Of a DNA stretch of 64,000 nt, positions 19,231-29,189 are shown in pieces. A model generated the notes under the pieces. That model had not been told where the DNA came from. It did no database searches and saw nothing but the letters and a program-made list of their open reading frames with translations. Position 1 is the first letter of the stretch. Every line of letters starts with the position of its first letter. The stretch comes from CAWCWN01 sp963799245 (GTDB lineage: Bacteria > Chloroflexota > Ktedonobacteria > Ktedonobacterales > Ktedonobacteraceae): NCBI GenBank assembly GCA_963799245.1, contig CAWCWN010000004.1:248001-312000 (forward strand). The letters run 5' to 3'. The position numbers and the translations under genes are program-made.

Positions 19231-20250
19231 CATGCATCTTGATGCCCCCTTGAAAAACGCAAGTTCTGGAACTGACCAGCACGAAGGCGTTTGAACTGTT
19301 CGATTGTTTCTGGCTCATCGGGAAACAAGAACAACCGTGTTTGTGGATCTTTGTCCACCTGAATGGTGCTATCATGGATTCGATCATAAATCCAATTTGG
19401 GTCAATGTCAAGGACCTGAGCAATCTACGAGATCGTCAGTGCCCCTTCAATTCGCCTGGGATGAGACTGCGAACGTTTTTGAAAGAGTCCATGCTTGAGC
19501 CGAATGATTTTGACGGTGCTGGGCAAGACGGCCAGTCTCAAGGGAGACCGATACCCCAGTTCCGTTGTTCCATCGGCAAACGGACTTCCTGGGTCTGAGG
19601 AGAGGTCAGATCTTTGCGCACCTGGCCGATCGCGTCGCGCACCAGGCCAATGGGAAGTGACAAGGCGAGTTCTCCTCGTTGCGCTTTGTTGAGCAGTCCG
19701 GCGGTCATGCGAGCTCGGATGGTATGCAATTCGCGTTCGGATAATTGCCCTTTGATTATGTATAATCTGGCCCGACTAATCTGGAAAGTGACATCAGAAA
19801 CGAGCTCAGAGTATACATAATGCAAGTTATTTCAGTAATCTTCCACGCTGTTCCAGATTATAAATAACATACCGGCCAAGCAGCAAGCGCCCATTGGCCG
19901 ATCCTGGGTCAGAGATGCCATCATGATCGGCAATGAGGCAGCCGCGGTAGCCGCACACATCCAGCAGCGGATACCAATCAGAACAGTTGCGCGAAAGGCG
20001 GGTGACCTCCACGGACAGGACGATGCCCACCTGTCCCAGGCTCACCTTGGTCACCAGTTCCTGGAAGCCTGAGCGATGCGAGGCAAGGGCAGCGCTCAGG
20101 CCTAAATCAGTATCGATGAGCTCGATGTCCTCGGCCCTCCAGCCCAGTTTCAGGGCGCGCTGCTGGAGCGCATACTGCAGCTGGAGGCTCTCTTGATTGG
20201 AGAGCACCTGGTACGGAGTGGACTGTCAGATGTAGATGAGTGCCTTTGGA
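19231..20250 (-). pseudogene. Large serine recombinase, shortened and broken
   Basis: The resolvase-type N-terminal domain reads IYI-stop-QSTPYQVLSNQESLQL, then LSVEVTRLSRNCSDWYPLLD and GYRGCLIADHDGISDP. A frame change near 19826 leads to QLSERELHTIRARMTAGLLN and KAQRGELALSLPIGLV. A C-terminal piece at about 19430-19231 reads IAQVLDIDPNWIYDRIHDST and ends LRFSRGHQDA. Large serine recombinases of this type run to 600 or more residues, so the middle is deleted (about 19500-19540). Several stops are present. A dead integrase or transposon recombinase. Confidence 0.65.
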
Positions 20251-20565
20251 AAACGGAAAGGCAGGCGCAAGCAAAGCAAGGCCAAGAATCTGCTGGATAC
20301 ACTGGATGGCGCGTGCAGAGCAAGTGCTGGCTTTGCTCGACGACCTGCGGATTCCTGTTACGAACAACCAGGCCGAGTGGGACCTTCGCCTGACAAAAGC
20401 TTAGCAAAAGATTGCTGGCACCTTTCAGAGTGCGACTGGGGTCATCGCTTTTTGCTGCATCCGCAGTTATTTTTGACTATGCACAAGCAAGGACATCCCA
20501 TGCTCTCTGCTCTGACGGCTGTCTTCCATGGTCAACCTTTACCGGTCACTTGGAGTCCTGAGTAG
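20240..20565 (+). pseudogene. IS66-family transposase, C-terminal fragment
   Basis: A plus-strand frame gives LLDDLRIPVTNNQAEWDLRL with the catalytic region NNQAE. After an in-frame TAG it gives QKIAGTFQSATGVIAFCCIR, and then in another frame the tail TMHKQGHPMLSALTAVFHGQ. This is the TnpC C-terminus of IS66. It is broken by one stop and one shift. Confidence 0.7.
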
Positions 20566-20655
20566 TGGTTACCTCGATTTTCCATCAGATTTGTATTCCA
20601 CGCTTACTCCCTATTCTGTCAAACTGATTTTCCAAATGAGCGAATTATAATAAGA

Positions 20656-22987
20656 TTATTTATAAATGTTATTTTTGCCATTACTATATATAAGGTTCTT
20701 ATATTTATCTAAAAAAGGTTTGTCCGAATTATAATAGAGTGTACCCTGATAGGAAGCTAATGGCTTAGCTGAAACCTGTAAATACACATACGCATTTTTT
20801 GGGATTAATGGTGGGAAATTTGCATCTAAGGATTTTATATCTCCATAAGTCCACAGTTTGCTTATAGCGTATTGTTCAGCCAATATAGGGTCATTATTGA
20901 CATCATTCTTCGAGAGCCAATCTATAGCAACAACATCCGATCCTTGAACGTAATAAGCGTCATAGTATAAACCAGCATTATCCGTGGTCATTTGAGGGTA
21001 GAAATCTCCCGTAAGATGTGCAATAAATCCTGTTAAGTTTAAAAAGAAAATAATTGCTATTATGCCGATATAAAGTATTCTTCTTTGCTCTTTCACAAAA
21101 AATAGTATTGAACTAAGGCCAAACACAATTAGCAAGGAAAACACAAAAAGGAACTGTAGAAACATGCGAAGTGCTCCATACTCTTCTGATAGTGCAGGCA
21201 GTAGAGTTATAAGCGCGAGAAGAAATATAGAGCCAAAACAGAGAAGTAAATATTGCAGTTCAAACGTTTTTTTATTCTTAAGGAAAAAGATGGTTGGCAA
21301 GCCAATGAGTACAAGAATTTGCATAAAAGAAGCAGAAAGTGATCTTAATTTTGCTTGAATGCTGGATACTGGGATATGGAAAGAAGATAACAAATTTCCT
21401 AATGGTGTTGGAGGAAGCAGTTCTTGCGGAACTAAATAGGTGGGATACTTATCAGTAATTGATTTACTATATGTGTTATCTGGTTTCTGTGATTGACGAA
21501 GACTGTTAATATAATCTTGAAGCTCTTGTTGGGGAACAAGTTTAGGGGAAAAGAAGATGCTATACGTAACATCGGTTGACTTATAGTTCGTTTTTACAAA
21601 CATATCTCTGACTGTTTCCTTCATTACTGAAACAGCATGACTTGATGTATGTGTGTAAAGAGTACCCCAAACATATGTCATTAAAAAGAGGAGCAATATC
21701 AGGGGTAGATTAAGAAACACTTTATTAGGAAATGTATATTTTTGCTTGATAGGAGACTTTGATATCAGCAAAGCAAAGGTCTTTTTCACAAATGGCAGAG
21801 AAATTATTAGTGTTGAGAAGTATGAGAATGCAAGCAGTGCAAGTAAAATGTAATTCGTTGAGTAATGAGAAACTATAACACTGAGCGCAAAAATAATGAA
21901 CAAAATCCTTCTCATTGAGAAAGAGAGCACAGAAAAGGGAAGGGTATCAAACTGTGTGTAAGGTTGCTGAGGCTGGGTGCGCTCGAGCAACATATACAAC
22001 GCCAGGCCAAAGAAGATAAGAGCTATTTCCTGCCGCATTAGCATGGGCATATCATTGAAAAATGTCGGGAAAGACATAAAAATGAAAGCGGATAAAAAAG
22101 CAAATACCGGTGTTGTATAGTTCCTCACAATGAAAAATACTACTACAGGTGAAGTCGCAAATAAGATTTGAAAAATAACTTTATAAACGTACATATCCTG
22201 TATAGATAAGAGATTGGTTAGGATGGTCGGTAGTATAGTAATACTAAGGCAGGCATTATAGGCTATCCTGGTATAATGACATATTCCAAATGTGATGTGT
22301 CTCTGTAAGCTTGGATATGAAAAATTCTACTTCAATATCATGTCCTGTTATATACCAGCTGCGGAGAGAAGTGGTAAATAAACAGGCTATTCCTATGAAA
22401 AATATCGCATAGGGGAAGAGATCAGCAGATATTTTATCGTGAAAGAGCACCAGGAGCAGGCTATAGAATGCGATGGCCCCTAGTAGAATGAGCGTCAGGA
22501 TACCACTGCCACCATTATTTAAAACAATGGCCCCCAAAATAGCGAGTATAGGAAAGAATACAGGCAGGGCATACAATACTTTTTCGATCTTTGAGCGCCT
22601 GGGAAGCTGAATCCGAACTACGAGTTGCTCTGTTCTTATCCAGGCCAAGATAAAAAGTAGTAATATATATATATCAAAACCAATGACGAGATTTTGAAAT
22701 GTCAATGGATCATTTACACCAAATAATGGCAAGAGGATATTTAAGAGTAATCCACCAAATTCCAAAAAAGCAATGCTGAGTCCTACAATAAATAAAAGAT
22801 TTTCCCAGAAAGATATCTTTCTAATTCGCAAAATTAATGAGATGAGGAAACCTGGCAATAAAATACAGGTACAGAAGGAAATAAGCGTCGATGTATAGAG
22901 AAAATTGACATGTGTAAGCTCTAGTATGTTAGCCAGGAGATCAAATCCTAGTAACAAAAAGAATAGTGTTTTTTTATCAAATGTCAT
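20656..22987 (-). pseudogene. DUF2206-like membrane protein, 2-base frameshift
   Basis: The N-terminal part (22987-22256) starts MTFDKKTLFFLLLGFDLLAN. It has about seven hydrophobic helices and ends SLRSWYITGHDIEVEFFISK then HIWNMSLYQDSL. The C-terminal part (to 20656) continues YNACLSITILPTILTNLLSI, QDMYVYKVIFQILFATSPVV, with a further eight or so helices and a soluble tail ending NNIYK. The two frames join if AT is restored in CTATAAT near 22261. Together they make about 780 residues with the helix-rich layout of DUF2206 proteins and GT-C-like enzymes. A role in surface glycan assembly fits the neighbours but is only inferred. AT-rich, as are the other polysaccharide genes here. Confidence 0.65.
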
Positions 22988-23195
22988 GATTTTATCTGCC
23001 TTTCAAGATGTACTCCGCCCCGTCGATGATCTGCGCCGCACAATTTTTCATATCACCGAGATGAGGTGGGTAAATAGGATGTTACTTGTACAATTGTAGG
23101 GGTGATTAGGGTTGTTTTATACCAACCTGCGTTCACTGGTACAAGTCCCACATGGGTAGACTCGCGTCGTACCTTATTGGAGAATTGTCTCTCAG
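22988..23195. other. Unassigned junction sequence
   Basis: No gene was recognised. One minus-strand frame reads ESTHVGLVPVNAGWYKTTLI, which I cannot place. The right border is a sharp join to the copied glycosyltransferase piece. Confidence 0.35.
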
Positions 23196-23484
23196 CAGGA
23201 ATTCCCCCTTGATCTGTTCCAATCACTGGTGTCTGACATGCCATTGCCTCAATAAGCACCATTGGGAAGCCTTCCATATGGCGAATCGAGGGGAGCACGA
23301 GAACTGTTGCTTTCTGCATCTCTTTAACTAGACCTTTCCCGCGTTTGATCCCGGCAGAAACAAATCTCTTTTCGGTAAAATCGTGTTTTTCTCCAATAAT
23401 ATGTAACGTGACTTCTGGAAGCGACTTGAGGGCTTCAAGTAAATAATAGAGGCTTTTCAGTCTATGCATATTTTTGGAGCTGCA
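23196..23484 (-). repeat. Copied internal piece of the GT4 gene
   Basis: These 289 bases match 3925-4213 inside the GT4 gene with only a few substitutions (for example Leu to Ser at LEALKSLPE and Val to Ala at FVSAGIK). Both copies have equal length and no indels. It encodes the donor-binding part including EGFPMVLIEAMA but has no start, no acceptor domain and foreign sequence on both sides. A gene fragment, not a functional gene. Confidence 0.85.
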
Positions 23485-23583
23485 TCAGATAGGGCAGAAA
23501 CCCGTTCTCTCATCCCCTCTCCCTCCTTCATGAGACTTCTCTTCGTACGAAACCATTTGGTGGATCACCCCCAGAACAACTTA

Positions 23584-25317
23584 TCAACTACTACCATTAT
23601 TTATTATCTGGTAGACAATCAGGTGCTTTGTCTCAAAAATCCATAAAAATTGTACCTCAAATTCTGCAATCTTTCTACATTGTGACAATCGACACGTGCC
23701 ATTCCATACAAAATAATAATCAATATGATATTTTCCTAACTCCCTGTGTAGTTCCTCACTTGTAATATTTTTTTGTGTTGCCCCATAATATTTACTATCC
23801 AAAAAATATGCGTAATATAACGCTAAGCCCCAACTATTAGTCGCATCCCCATCATTATTGGATGCAAGATTGCCTTTCAAATGATAGGCGGTTTGCAATT
23901 GTTTGCTCGTTATATAAATATCCCGATTCTGATTTACACGTATGATGAGCAGCATTACAGGATAGAGCCAAAAAGATAAGAAGACGATATAAAAAAGAAC
24001 TCGTCGTAGTTTCGCACTCCGAATAAAATCAAAGTGATTATTACATACATAATACGCACATAGCAAAAGAAGTAGTATTGCATCAATCCACAAATATGCT
24101 GCTTCAATATGCAAAAGTTCAAAGCCGGCGGTATATAAAAGCATTGTTATGAGGGAATAAAATGTACTACTGTGCAATTCCCCCTCATCCCGGCTGCGAT
24201 CATATTCGAGCTGCCTTCTCCAGGACCTTCCCTCGGGACTCTGGATGCCCTCTTCTGCTTTGCGGAAGCGCTTACCGAAATAGCGAATGGTGTAAATCAA
24301 TACTATTACCATCGAAAAAATTGAGAAAAGTTCAAAAACATAGAACGTACTAACCACGTTTCCTCCAATGTGGACTATTTGAAATGTTATCCGATCAAAC
24401 AACCGTGATGATTTTGCATATTCGATAGTAAGATAAGAAGGATCATCCCAGGCACTTACCGCGGCAGGATAGGGAAGTGGTAACAATCCCTGATAGAGCA
24501 TTGGTTGACCTTGTGATCCAAGGCTATCAAGTTTCATATTGTGCTCACCCGAGTTTGAAATAGTAAAGTGCTGATATTTATTGCTTATACTATAAATCCA
24601 AATCCCGCTAATTATTAGAAAAATCGTTAGTCCAAAAATATATATTAGTAAAATATTTTTTCGTTCTTGGCGAGTTTTACTTTTCAAGTAAAAGATAAAC
24701 GTAAAAAGCGAAAAGTGAGCTATGAAAAAAACAAATCCATAACTTTTACTAAAAAATAAAAGAGCTCCAAAAAATCCGATGAGAAAGCCATTTATCGCTT
24801 TCTTACTATAATCAGGATCAAAGATGTAATATAAATAATATAGTAATATGCAGAGAAGTAAAAGATCGGCCCCAGGTATCCCAGAAAAGGTAAACAATAA
24901 AAGCATTGGTATCGCAGCGAGGGAAATTAATAATCTCACCCGCTCATTCAATGCGAACCTGTAAGAAAGTTTTCTTATTGCGATAAGAGTAAAAAAGCTA
25001 ATAATCAGAGATAATAACTTAATTGCAAATAATGGCTGGAACTTCACCAATAAAAAAGGGACTAACAACCAGGATTGAAGCGGTTGCCAATATCCATTTA
25101 TCGCATCATGAAAATCCCCGATGGCATAAAGACGCGCAATGTTAATATACGAAGTACCATCCGGATCTATCTGAAATTGGTATAAAGGAAATAAAAGTAT
25201 TCCCAAACAACAATAGGCAAGTAAAAGCCAATTTGAAAAGTCACCCATAAGCCGTTGCCATACAACGTATCCCTTATGAAATGGAGATCTATTCGTCAGA
25301 GCCTTGTTTACCATCAT
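23584..25317 (-). CDS. Polytopic membrane protein, GT-C-like
   Basis: About 577 residues from the ATG at 25317, chosen for AAGGAG five bases upstream; an upstream in-frame start at 25356 lacks one. A first helix NWLLLAYCCLGILLFPLYQF is followed by an acidic loop QIDPDGTSYINIARLYAIGD resembling the first extracytoplasmic D-x-D loop of GT-C transferases, then HDAINGYWQPLQSWLLVP and about ten more hydrophobic segments. The C-terminal soluble part has paired cysteines in NGTCRLSQCRKIAEF. Such enzymes use lipid-phosphate sugars on the outer membrane face. The gene is uninterrupted. The family is not firmly assigned, and the donor and acceptor are unknown. Confidence 0.65.
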   Translation of the reverse strand: MMVNKALTNRSPFHKGYVVWQRLMGDFSNWLLLAYCCLGILLFPLYQFQIDPDGTSYINIARLYAIGDFHDAINGYWQPLQSWLLVPFLLVKFQPLFAIKLLSLIISFFTLIAIRKLSYRFALNERVRLLISLAAIPMLLLFTFSGIPGADLLLLCILLYYLYYIFDPDYSKKAINGFLIGFFGALLFFSKSYGFVFFIAHFSLFTFIFYLKSKTRQERKNILLIYIFGLTIFLIISGIWIYSISNKYQHFTISNSGEHNMKLDSLGSQGQPMLYQGLLPLPYPAAVSAWDDPSYLTIEYAKSSRLFDRITFQIVHIGGNVVSTFYVFELFSIFSMVIVLIYTIRYFGKRFRKAEEGIQSPEGRSWRRQLEYDRSRDEGELHSSTFYSLITMLLYTAGFELLHIEAAYLWIDAILLLLLCAYYVCNNHFDFIRSAKLRRVLFYIVFLSFWLYPVMLLIIRVNQNRDIYITSKQLQTAYHLKGNLASNNDGDATNSWGLALYYAYFLDSKYYGATQKNITSEELHRELGKYHIDYYFVWNGTCRLSQCRKIAEFEVQFLWIFETKHLIVYQIINNGSS

Positions 25318-25395
25318 TTTTGCTCCTTCTCTGTCTTGAAGCCCTGTAGTACGCATTCGCCTTCAGGGTCTAGAACTTCAGCAGCAATACATTTC

Positions 25396-25854
25396 TCATG
25401 CTCCATTAAGATACGCATGCGCATCAACATACTGCATCTGGGCGGTTATATCCAGGTCTGATACCGCTCGGAACTTACGCAATAGTTGTTCGTACGAATT
25501 ATGATCGCGCACCTGTGCGAAATGTTCAGGACTAAACATGGAGGGACGCGAATCCTCAGGGAAGAGCGTGGAGACACGTATAAAACGCAAGGCAAGATAG
25601 CGTGTCATATCGCGGAGACATTTTTTACCGCTCATGCTATCAGGCAAAAGCATCCCTGGACATCCCAACAGAATGCGTAGCAGGAGAGGGATGCGATTGA
25701 TCCTGTATTTAAGTTGATAATGCTCATAGCCAGCAAAGATTTCGTCACCTCCATCACCTGTGAGGACGACCGTCACATGTTCGCGTGCTAACTTGGACAC
25801 AGAGTAGGTCGGCAACATCGGTGGATCAGCAAAGGGTTCATCGTAGGCCCAGGC
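25396..25854 (-). pseudogene. Asparagine synthase-like (AsnB) fragment
   Basis: The reading begins inside the protein with LAWAYDEPFADPPMLPTYSV and continues SKLAREHVTVVLTGDGGDEI, FAGYEHYQL and DITAQMQYVDAHAYL. The TGDGGDEIFAGY block is the conserved part of the ATP-pyrophosphatase domain of glutamine-dependent asparagine synthases, often found in glycan clusters. The N-terminal glutaminase and the C-terminal end are missing, and both borders are abrupt. Confidence 0.75.
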
Positions 25855-25861
25855 GAGTTAT

Positions 25862-25900
25862 GAAGCGGATGAAAATAATCTATTTACAGGCGAAATGCCC
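25862..25900 (+). repeat. 39-bp repeat, copy 1
   Basis: The sequence GAAGCGGATGAAAAT...TATTTACAGGCGAAA recurs at 29122-29160 in the same orientation. In one frame it reads EADENNLFTGEMPS here and EADENVVFTGETPS there. The second copy follows VPD, much like the linker after the adenylation domain of peptide synthetases (compare LPAPDST in the 46369 gene). Confidence 0.5.
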
Positions 25901-26027
25901 TCTAATTACTTTATTGCTGGGACCAGGGCTACGAACCGTTTGAGCAAGAAAGAAAAATCCTCTTCCTGCCCAGAAAAATCCCTGAATCCCTTTTGCTTGA
26001 ATGATAGCTTACTCCTTACCAAGCAAA

Positions 26028-26158
26028 AGTATACCCAGGGCAAGAAAGAAAAATCGCTATTTAACGGCTAACTTTGTGGAACATGATAGCCGACTTTAAA
26101 GACTGTGATAGCCGGTAATCTTGCTAGAATTAGACCGCACAATCAGTCCATGATAGCC
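26028..26158 (-). promoter_or_regulatory. Promoter module M2 (22-bp stepped repeats)
   Basis: Minus-strand units lie at 26158-26151 (GGCTATCA), 26136-26129 (GGTCTAAT), 26113-26106 (GGCTATCA), 26091-26084 (GGCTATCA) and 26069-26062 (AGCCGTTA). The steps are 22, 23, 22 and 22 bp. TATACT starts at 26033, again 36 bp after the last unit starts. An inverted repeat AGCCGCAT/ATGCGGCT brackets the first unit. It is nearly the mirror image of module M3 across an IS4 remnant. Confidence 0.75.
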
Positions 26159-26257
26159 GCATAAATGCGAGTGGGATTTTATCATGCGGCTTAAAATGGG
26201 GATTGGATAGGGTTCTAGGTTCAATACCTTTCAAATCAAATAAAGGCGGAACAGGAG

Positions 26258-27570
26258 GTGAGATATATGGCATACTTTCACTTGCAAGTCATAAACGGTG
26301 AAAAGAGTGCTTCATCGGTAGAACCCCACTATCCGGTGGCCAAACATAAAACCCCCTTGCGTAGGCGAACTCTGGGACGCTTGCCGAGAGTGGGCACGGA
26401 CTCAGTTTGCTTCTTTGGTCGCCCTCGTCTCTTTACCCACGCTCCCAATTGCCTGGAGATGCTGCCCTATCGTACCGGCGCTCTCAACTGGGAGCGAAAC
26501 CCCTCGTGGCACTCTTCCCTGCCATCTGTCGGCCTCTGGCGACTCGAGAAACCACAGGGGCCTTTCTCTTTGGCTTGCGCCTCATGGCGATGACGGGGCG
26601 ACGGAAGACGTCGCTGATACTCCAGAGAACGTGCGGGCATTCGGTCGGCATCAGGTGGCTCGCGGAAAGACGGCGTTTCCCCAACTCAAAGGGGTGTACC
26701 TGGTCGAATGCGGCACGCACGCCATCGTGGATGCGGGCTTCTGGCCTATTCACCTCTCTGAGCGAATGGGCGACCTACGTGTCTTGCGCAGCGTGGGGGC
26801 CGGGATACTGGTCATGTGGGATCGTGGGTTTCATGCCTTTGAGATGATCACAGCGACGCTGGCGCGGGGAGCCCACTATCTGGGCAGGCTGCCGGCTCAC
26901 GTTCACTCCCAGGTCGTGCGTCGCCTCCCCGAAGGAAGCTTCCTCGCCTCTCTCCTGCGAAGCCGATTACCAGGAGCGCCAGGCCGGAGCACGCGTGTTG
27001 GTCCGCATCGTGGAGTACATGATCACCGATCTGCAGCTTGAGGACTATAGCAAGCGTCATCGCTTGGTCACAGTTTACAGGACCCAGCATCGGCACCAGC
27101 CCTGGAGATAGCCTGTGCCTACCACGAACGGCTCTCGAGATCGAAGTGGTCATCGACGAAGTCGATACGCACCAGCACCTGCTCGGGCGCCCTCTACGCA
27201 GCCTGCTGCCTGTTGGCATTATTCAGGAACTCTATAAGGCTCTTACTCGCGCATTATGCGCTGCGGTTTCTTATGCATTAAGCAGCTTTACACGCGAATA
27301 TTGATCCCGATCGGCTCAGTTTCATTCACACCATCGAGGTCGTCCAGAGAGCGGTCAGCGAATTTCAACTGGCTGCTCCTCAGCACTTCGACTGCCTGTA
27401 TCAACGCTTGCTGCATGATATCGCCTCGGTGCATTTACCCGCTCGTCGCTTCCGCAGCAATTCGCGCGTGGTCAAACAAAAGATGAGTAATTTCGCCCTC
27501 AAACGATCTGAGCACTTTCACTCGTATCAGCGCGATGGCTGCTTTTCTCAGGTTGTCGCTGTTATTTGAA
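26258..27570 (+). pseudogene. IS4-family transposase remnant
   Basis: Recognisable blocks in different frames: APNCLEMLPYRTGALNWE; GAGILVMWDRGFHAFEMITA with the second catalytic Asp; DTHQHLLGRPLRSLLPVGII; and a long C-terminal reading with HTIEVVQRAVSEFQLAAPQH and VVKQKMSNFALKRSEHFHSY ending at 27570. At least five frame changes. It lies between the inverted modules M2 and M3. Confidence 0.7.
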
Positions 27571-27722
27571 AGTTATTGAATTTAAGTACAATCACACAAA
27601 GAATGCGGGATAATGGCTGGTCCGTGAGCATGGGCAAGGCCGAAAAAGTAATGTGATTGTACTTAGAACCCTATCCAATCCCCATTTTAAGCCGCATGGT
27701 AAAATCCTACTCGCATTTATGC

Positions 27723-27853
27723 GGCTATCATGGACTGATTGTGCGGTCTAATTCTAGCAAGATTACCGGCTATCACAGTCTTTAAAGTCGGCTATCATGT
27801 TCCACAAAGTTAGCCGTCAAATAGCGATTTTTCTTTCTTGCCCTGGGTATACT
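27723..27853 (+). promoter_or_regulatory. Promoter module M3 (22-bp stepped repeats)
   Basis: Units at 27723 (GGCTATCA), 27745 (GGTCTAAT), 27768 (GGCTATCA), 27790 (GGCTATCA) and 27812 (AGCCGTCA), steps 22, 23, 22 and 22 bp. TATACT is at 27848-27853, 36 bp after the last unit start. Downstream GCTTGGTAAGGAGTAAGC is shared with M2. No intact gene follows. Confidence 0.75.
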
Positions 27854-28224
27854 TTTGCTTGGTAAGGAGTAAGCTATCATTAGTGCTGCTGTAGTAGTAG
27901 CCCTGGTCCCAGCGATAAAGTAATTACTGCCGCTTTCGTTAAATCCGTCGGTAACAAAAATAGAGAGACCAACGACATAAATTAGCTCTAGAAGCCGATC
28001 CGTTTTGTTATCGCATTTAACGAACACAGCATTACCGGCACTTTGTTGACTTAGGAATTTTTCTCGCTTCATAGCAAACAACCTATGTTTTCTCAATCTG
28101 ACGGTTCCAGGCGTAGCCAGCCTTGCTGATTGTTCGTCTTCGCAAGGGGATCTTAGGCTCGATCACCAGTTAGTGGGGCTCTACCTGACACCTGTCAATA
28201 TCAAAATGGACTTACCACTAAGAA
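27854..28224. other. No gene recognised downstream of M3
   Basis: A 105-codon minus-strand frame (28096-27782) overlaps the module and is likely chance. Part of it, SNYFIAGTRAT, is also encoded near 25903-25935 beyond M2, so the inverted duplication extends to about here. Confidence 0.4.
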
Positions 28225-29076
28225 TCTGTTAGGGACTCGATATAGAAATCCATTGATGAAGCATGAGACAGGCAAAAACGATCAGATGAAGACCGGCAAG
28301 CGTCGCGGTAAGCCACTCATAATTGCGCACCAGCCGCCGAAAGCGCGTCGTCCAGACAAAGGAGCGTTCCACGACCCAGCGCCGGGGCAGTAAGACAAAG
28401 CCGCGCTTGGCTTGAGGAAGTTTGATGACTTCCAACTGAATGCCGTGCTGCCTGGCCCCTTGAGCAGGAATGTCACCGCTATAGCCTTGGTCAACAAAGG
28501 CGAGTTCGACGGCTTGGCCCGTCACTTCTTGCACCGCTTGCGCCAGCTCACCTACTTACGCCCGGTCCTGCTCATTGGCGGGTGTGACCAGCAGGGTCAG
28601 CAGGTTGCCCAGCGTATCGACCGCCGCATGCACTTTGCTGCCTTTACGTCGCTTGGCTCCGTCATAACCCGACACGACTGCCGTTTTCGGGCGTCGACTG
28701 CAAGGTGCGACTCTCAAAGATGGCCGCCGAGGGCTGTCTGTGGCGCCCTTTGGCTTCCCGCAGCACCAACCGCAGATCGTCGACAAGGGCTGCAAAGCAG
28801 CCGGCGGCCAGCCGAACGCTTCGGTCTGTTGATAGACGAGGTACCAGGGCGGCAAGTCATTGGGCATCAGGCGCCAGGGCGCGCCTGCTCGTGCGATCCA
28901 GCGCAAGCCGTTGAACACTTCGCGCAGGCTGTAGGTGCGTTGCCCGGCATCTTCGGGCAACAAGATCAGGTAGGGGACGACGAAGGCCCATTCGTCATCA
29001 CTGACGTTAGTTGGATAAGATGTTCGAGTTATCATCCTTGATTTTATCACGTTTTTGAGTTCGAGTCCCTAACAGA
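28225..29076. mobile_element. IS5-family element
   Basis: Perfect 16-bp inverted ends TCTGTTAGGGACTCGA (28225-28240 and, inverted, 29061-29076) enclose 852 bp with one broken transposase on the minus strand. Confidence 0.85.
28229..29050 (-). pseudogene. IS5-family transposase, broken
   Basis: The N-terminal DUF4096 part is SYPTNVSDDEWAFVVPYLIL and IARAGAPWRLMPNDLPPWYL. The catalytic blocks are KGSKVHAAVDTLGNLLTLLV, AFVDQGYSGD with the second Asp, and PRRWVVERSFVWTTRFRRLV with the Glu. A frame change lies between about 28700 and 28800, and an in-frame TAG follows NEQDRA near 28556. About 270 residues when restored. Confidence 0.8.
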
Positions 29077-29121
29077 CTCTACTCTGTCAAGTTAGGAAGC
29101 TCGATGTCTGTGCCAGACACA

Positions 29122-29160
29122 GAAGCGGATGAAAATGTCGTATTTACAGGCGAAACACCC
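29122..29160 (+). repeat. 39-bp repeat, copy 2
   Basis: Partner of 25862-25900. Here the frame reads SVPDTEADENVVFTGETPSG followed by a stop, a likely leftover of a peptide-synthetase interdomain linker just after the IS5 right end. Confidence 0.5.
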
Positions 29161-29189
29161 TCAGGGACGTGAAAAAGGAGAATTTAAGA

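Noticed and set aside
27782..28096. A 105-residue minus-strand gene
   Set aside because: It overlaps module M3 entirely at its 3' end, lacks a ribosome-binding site and has no recognised motif.
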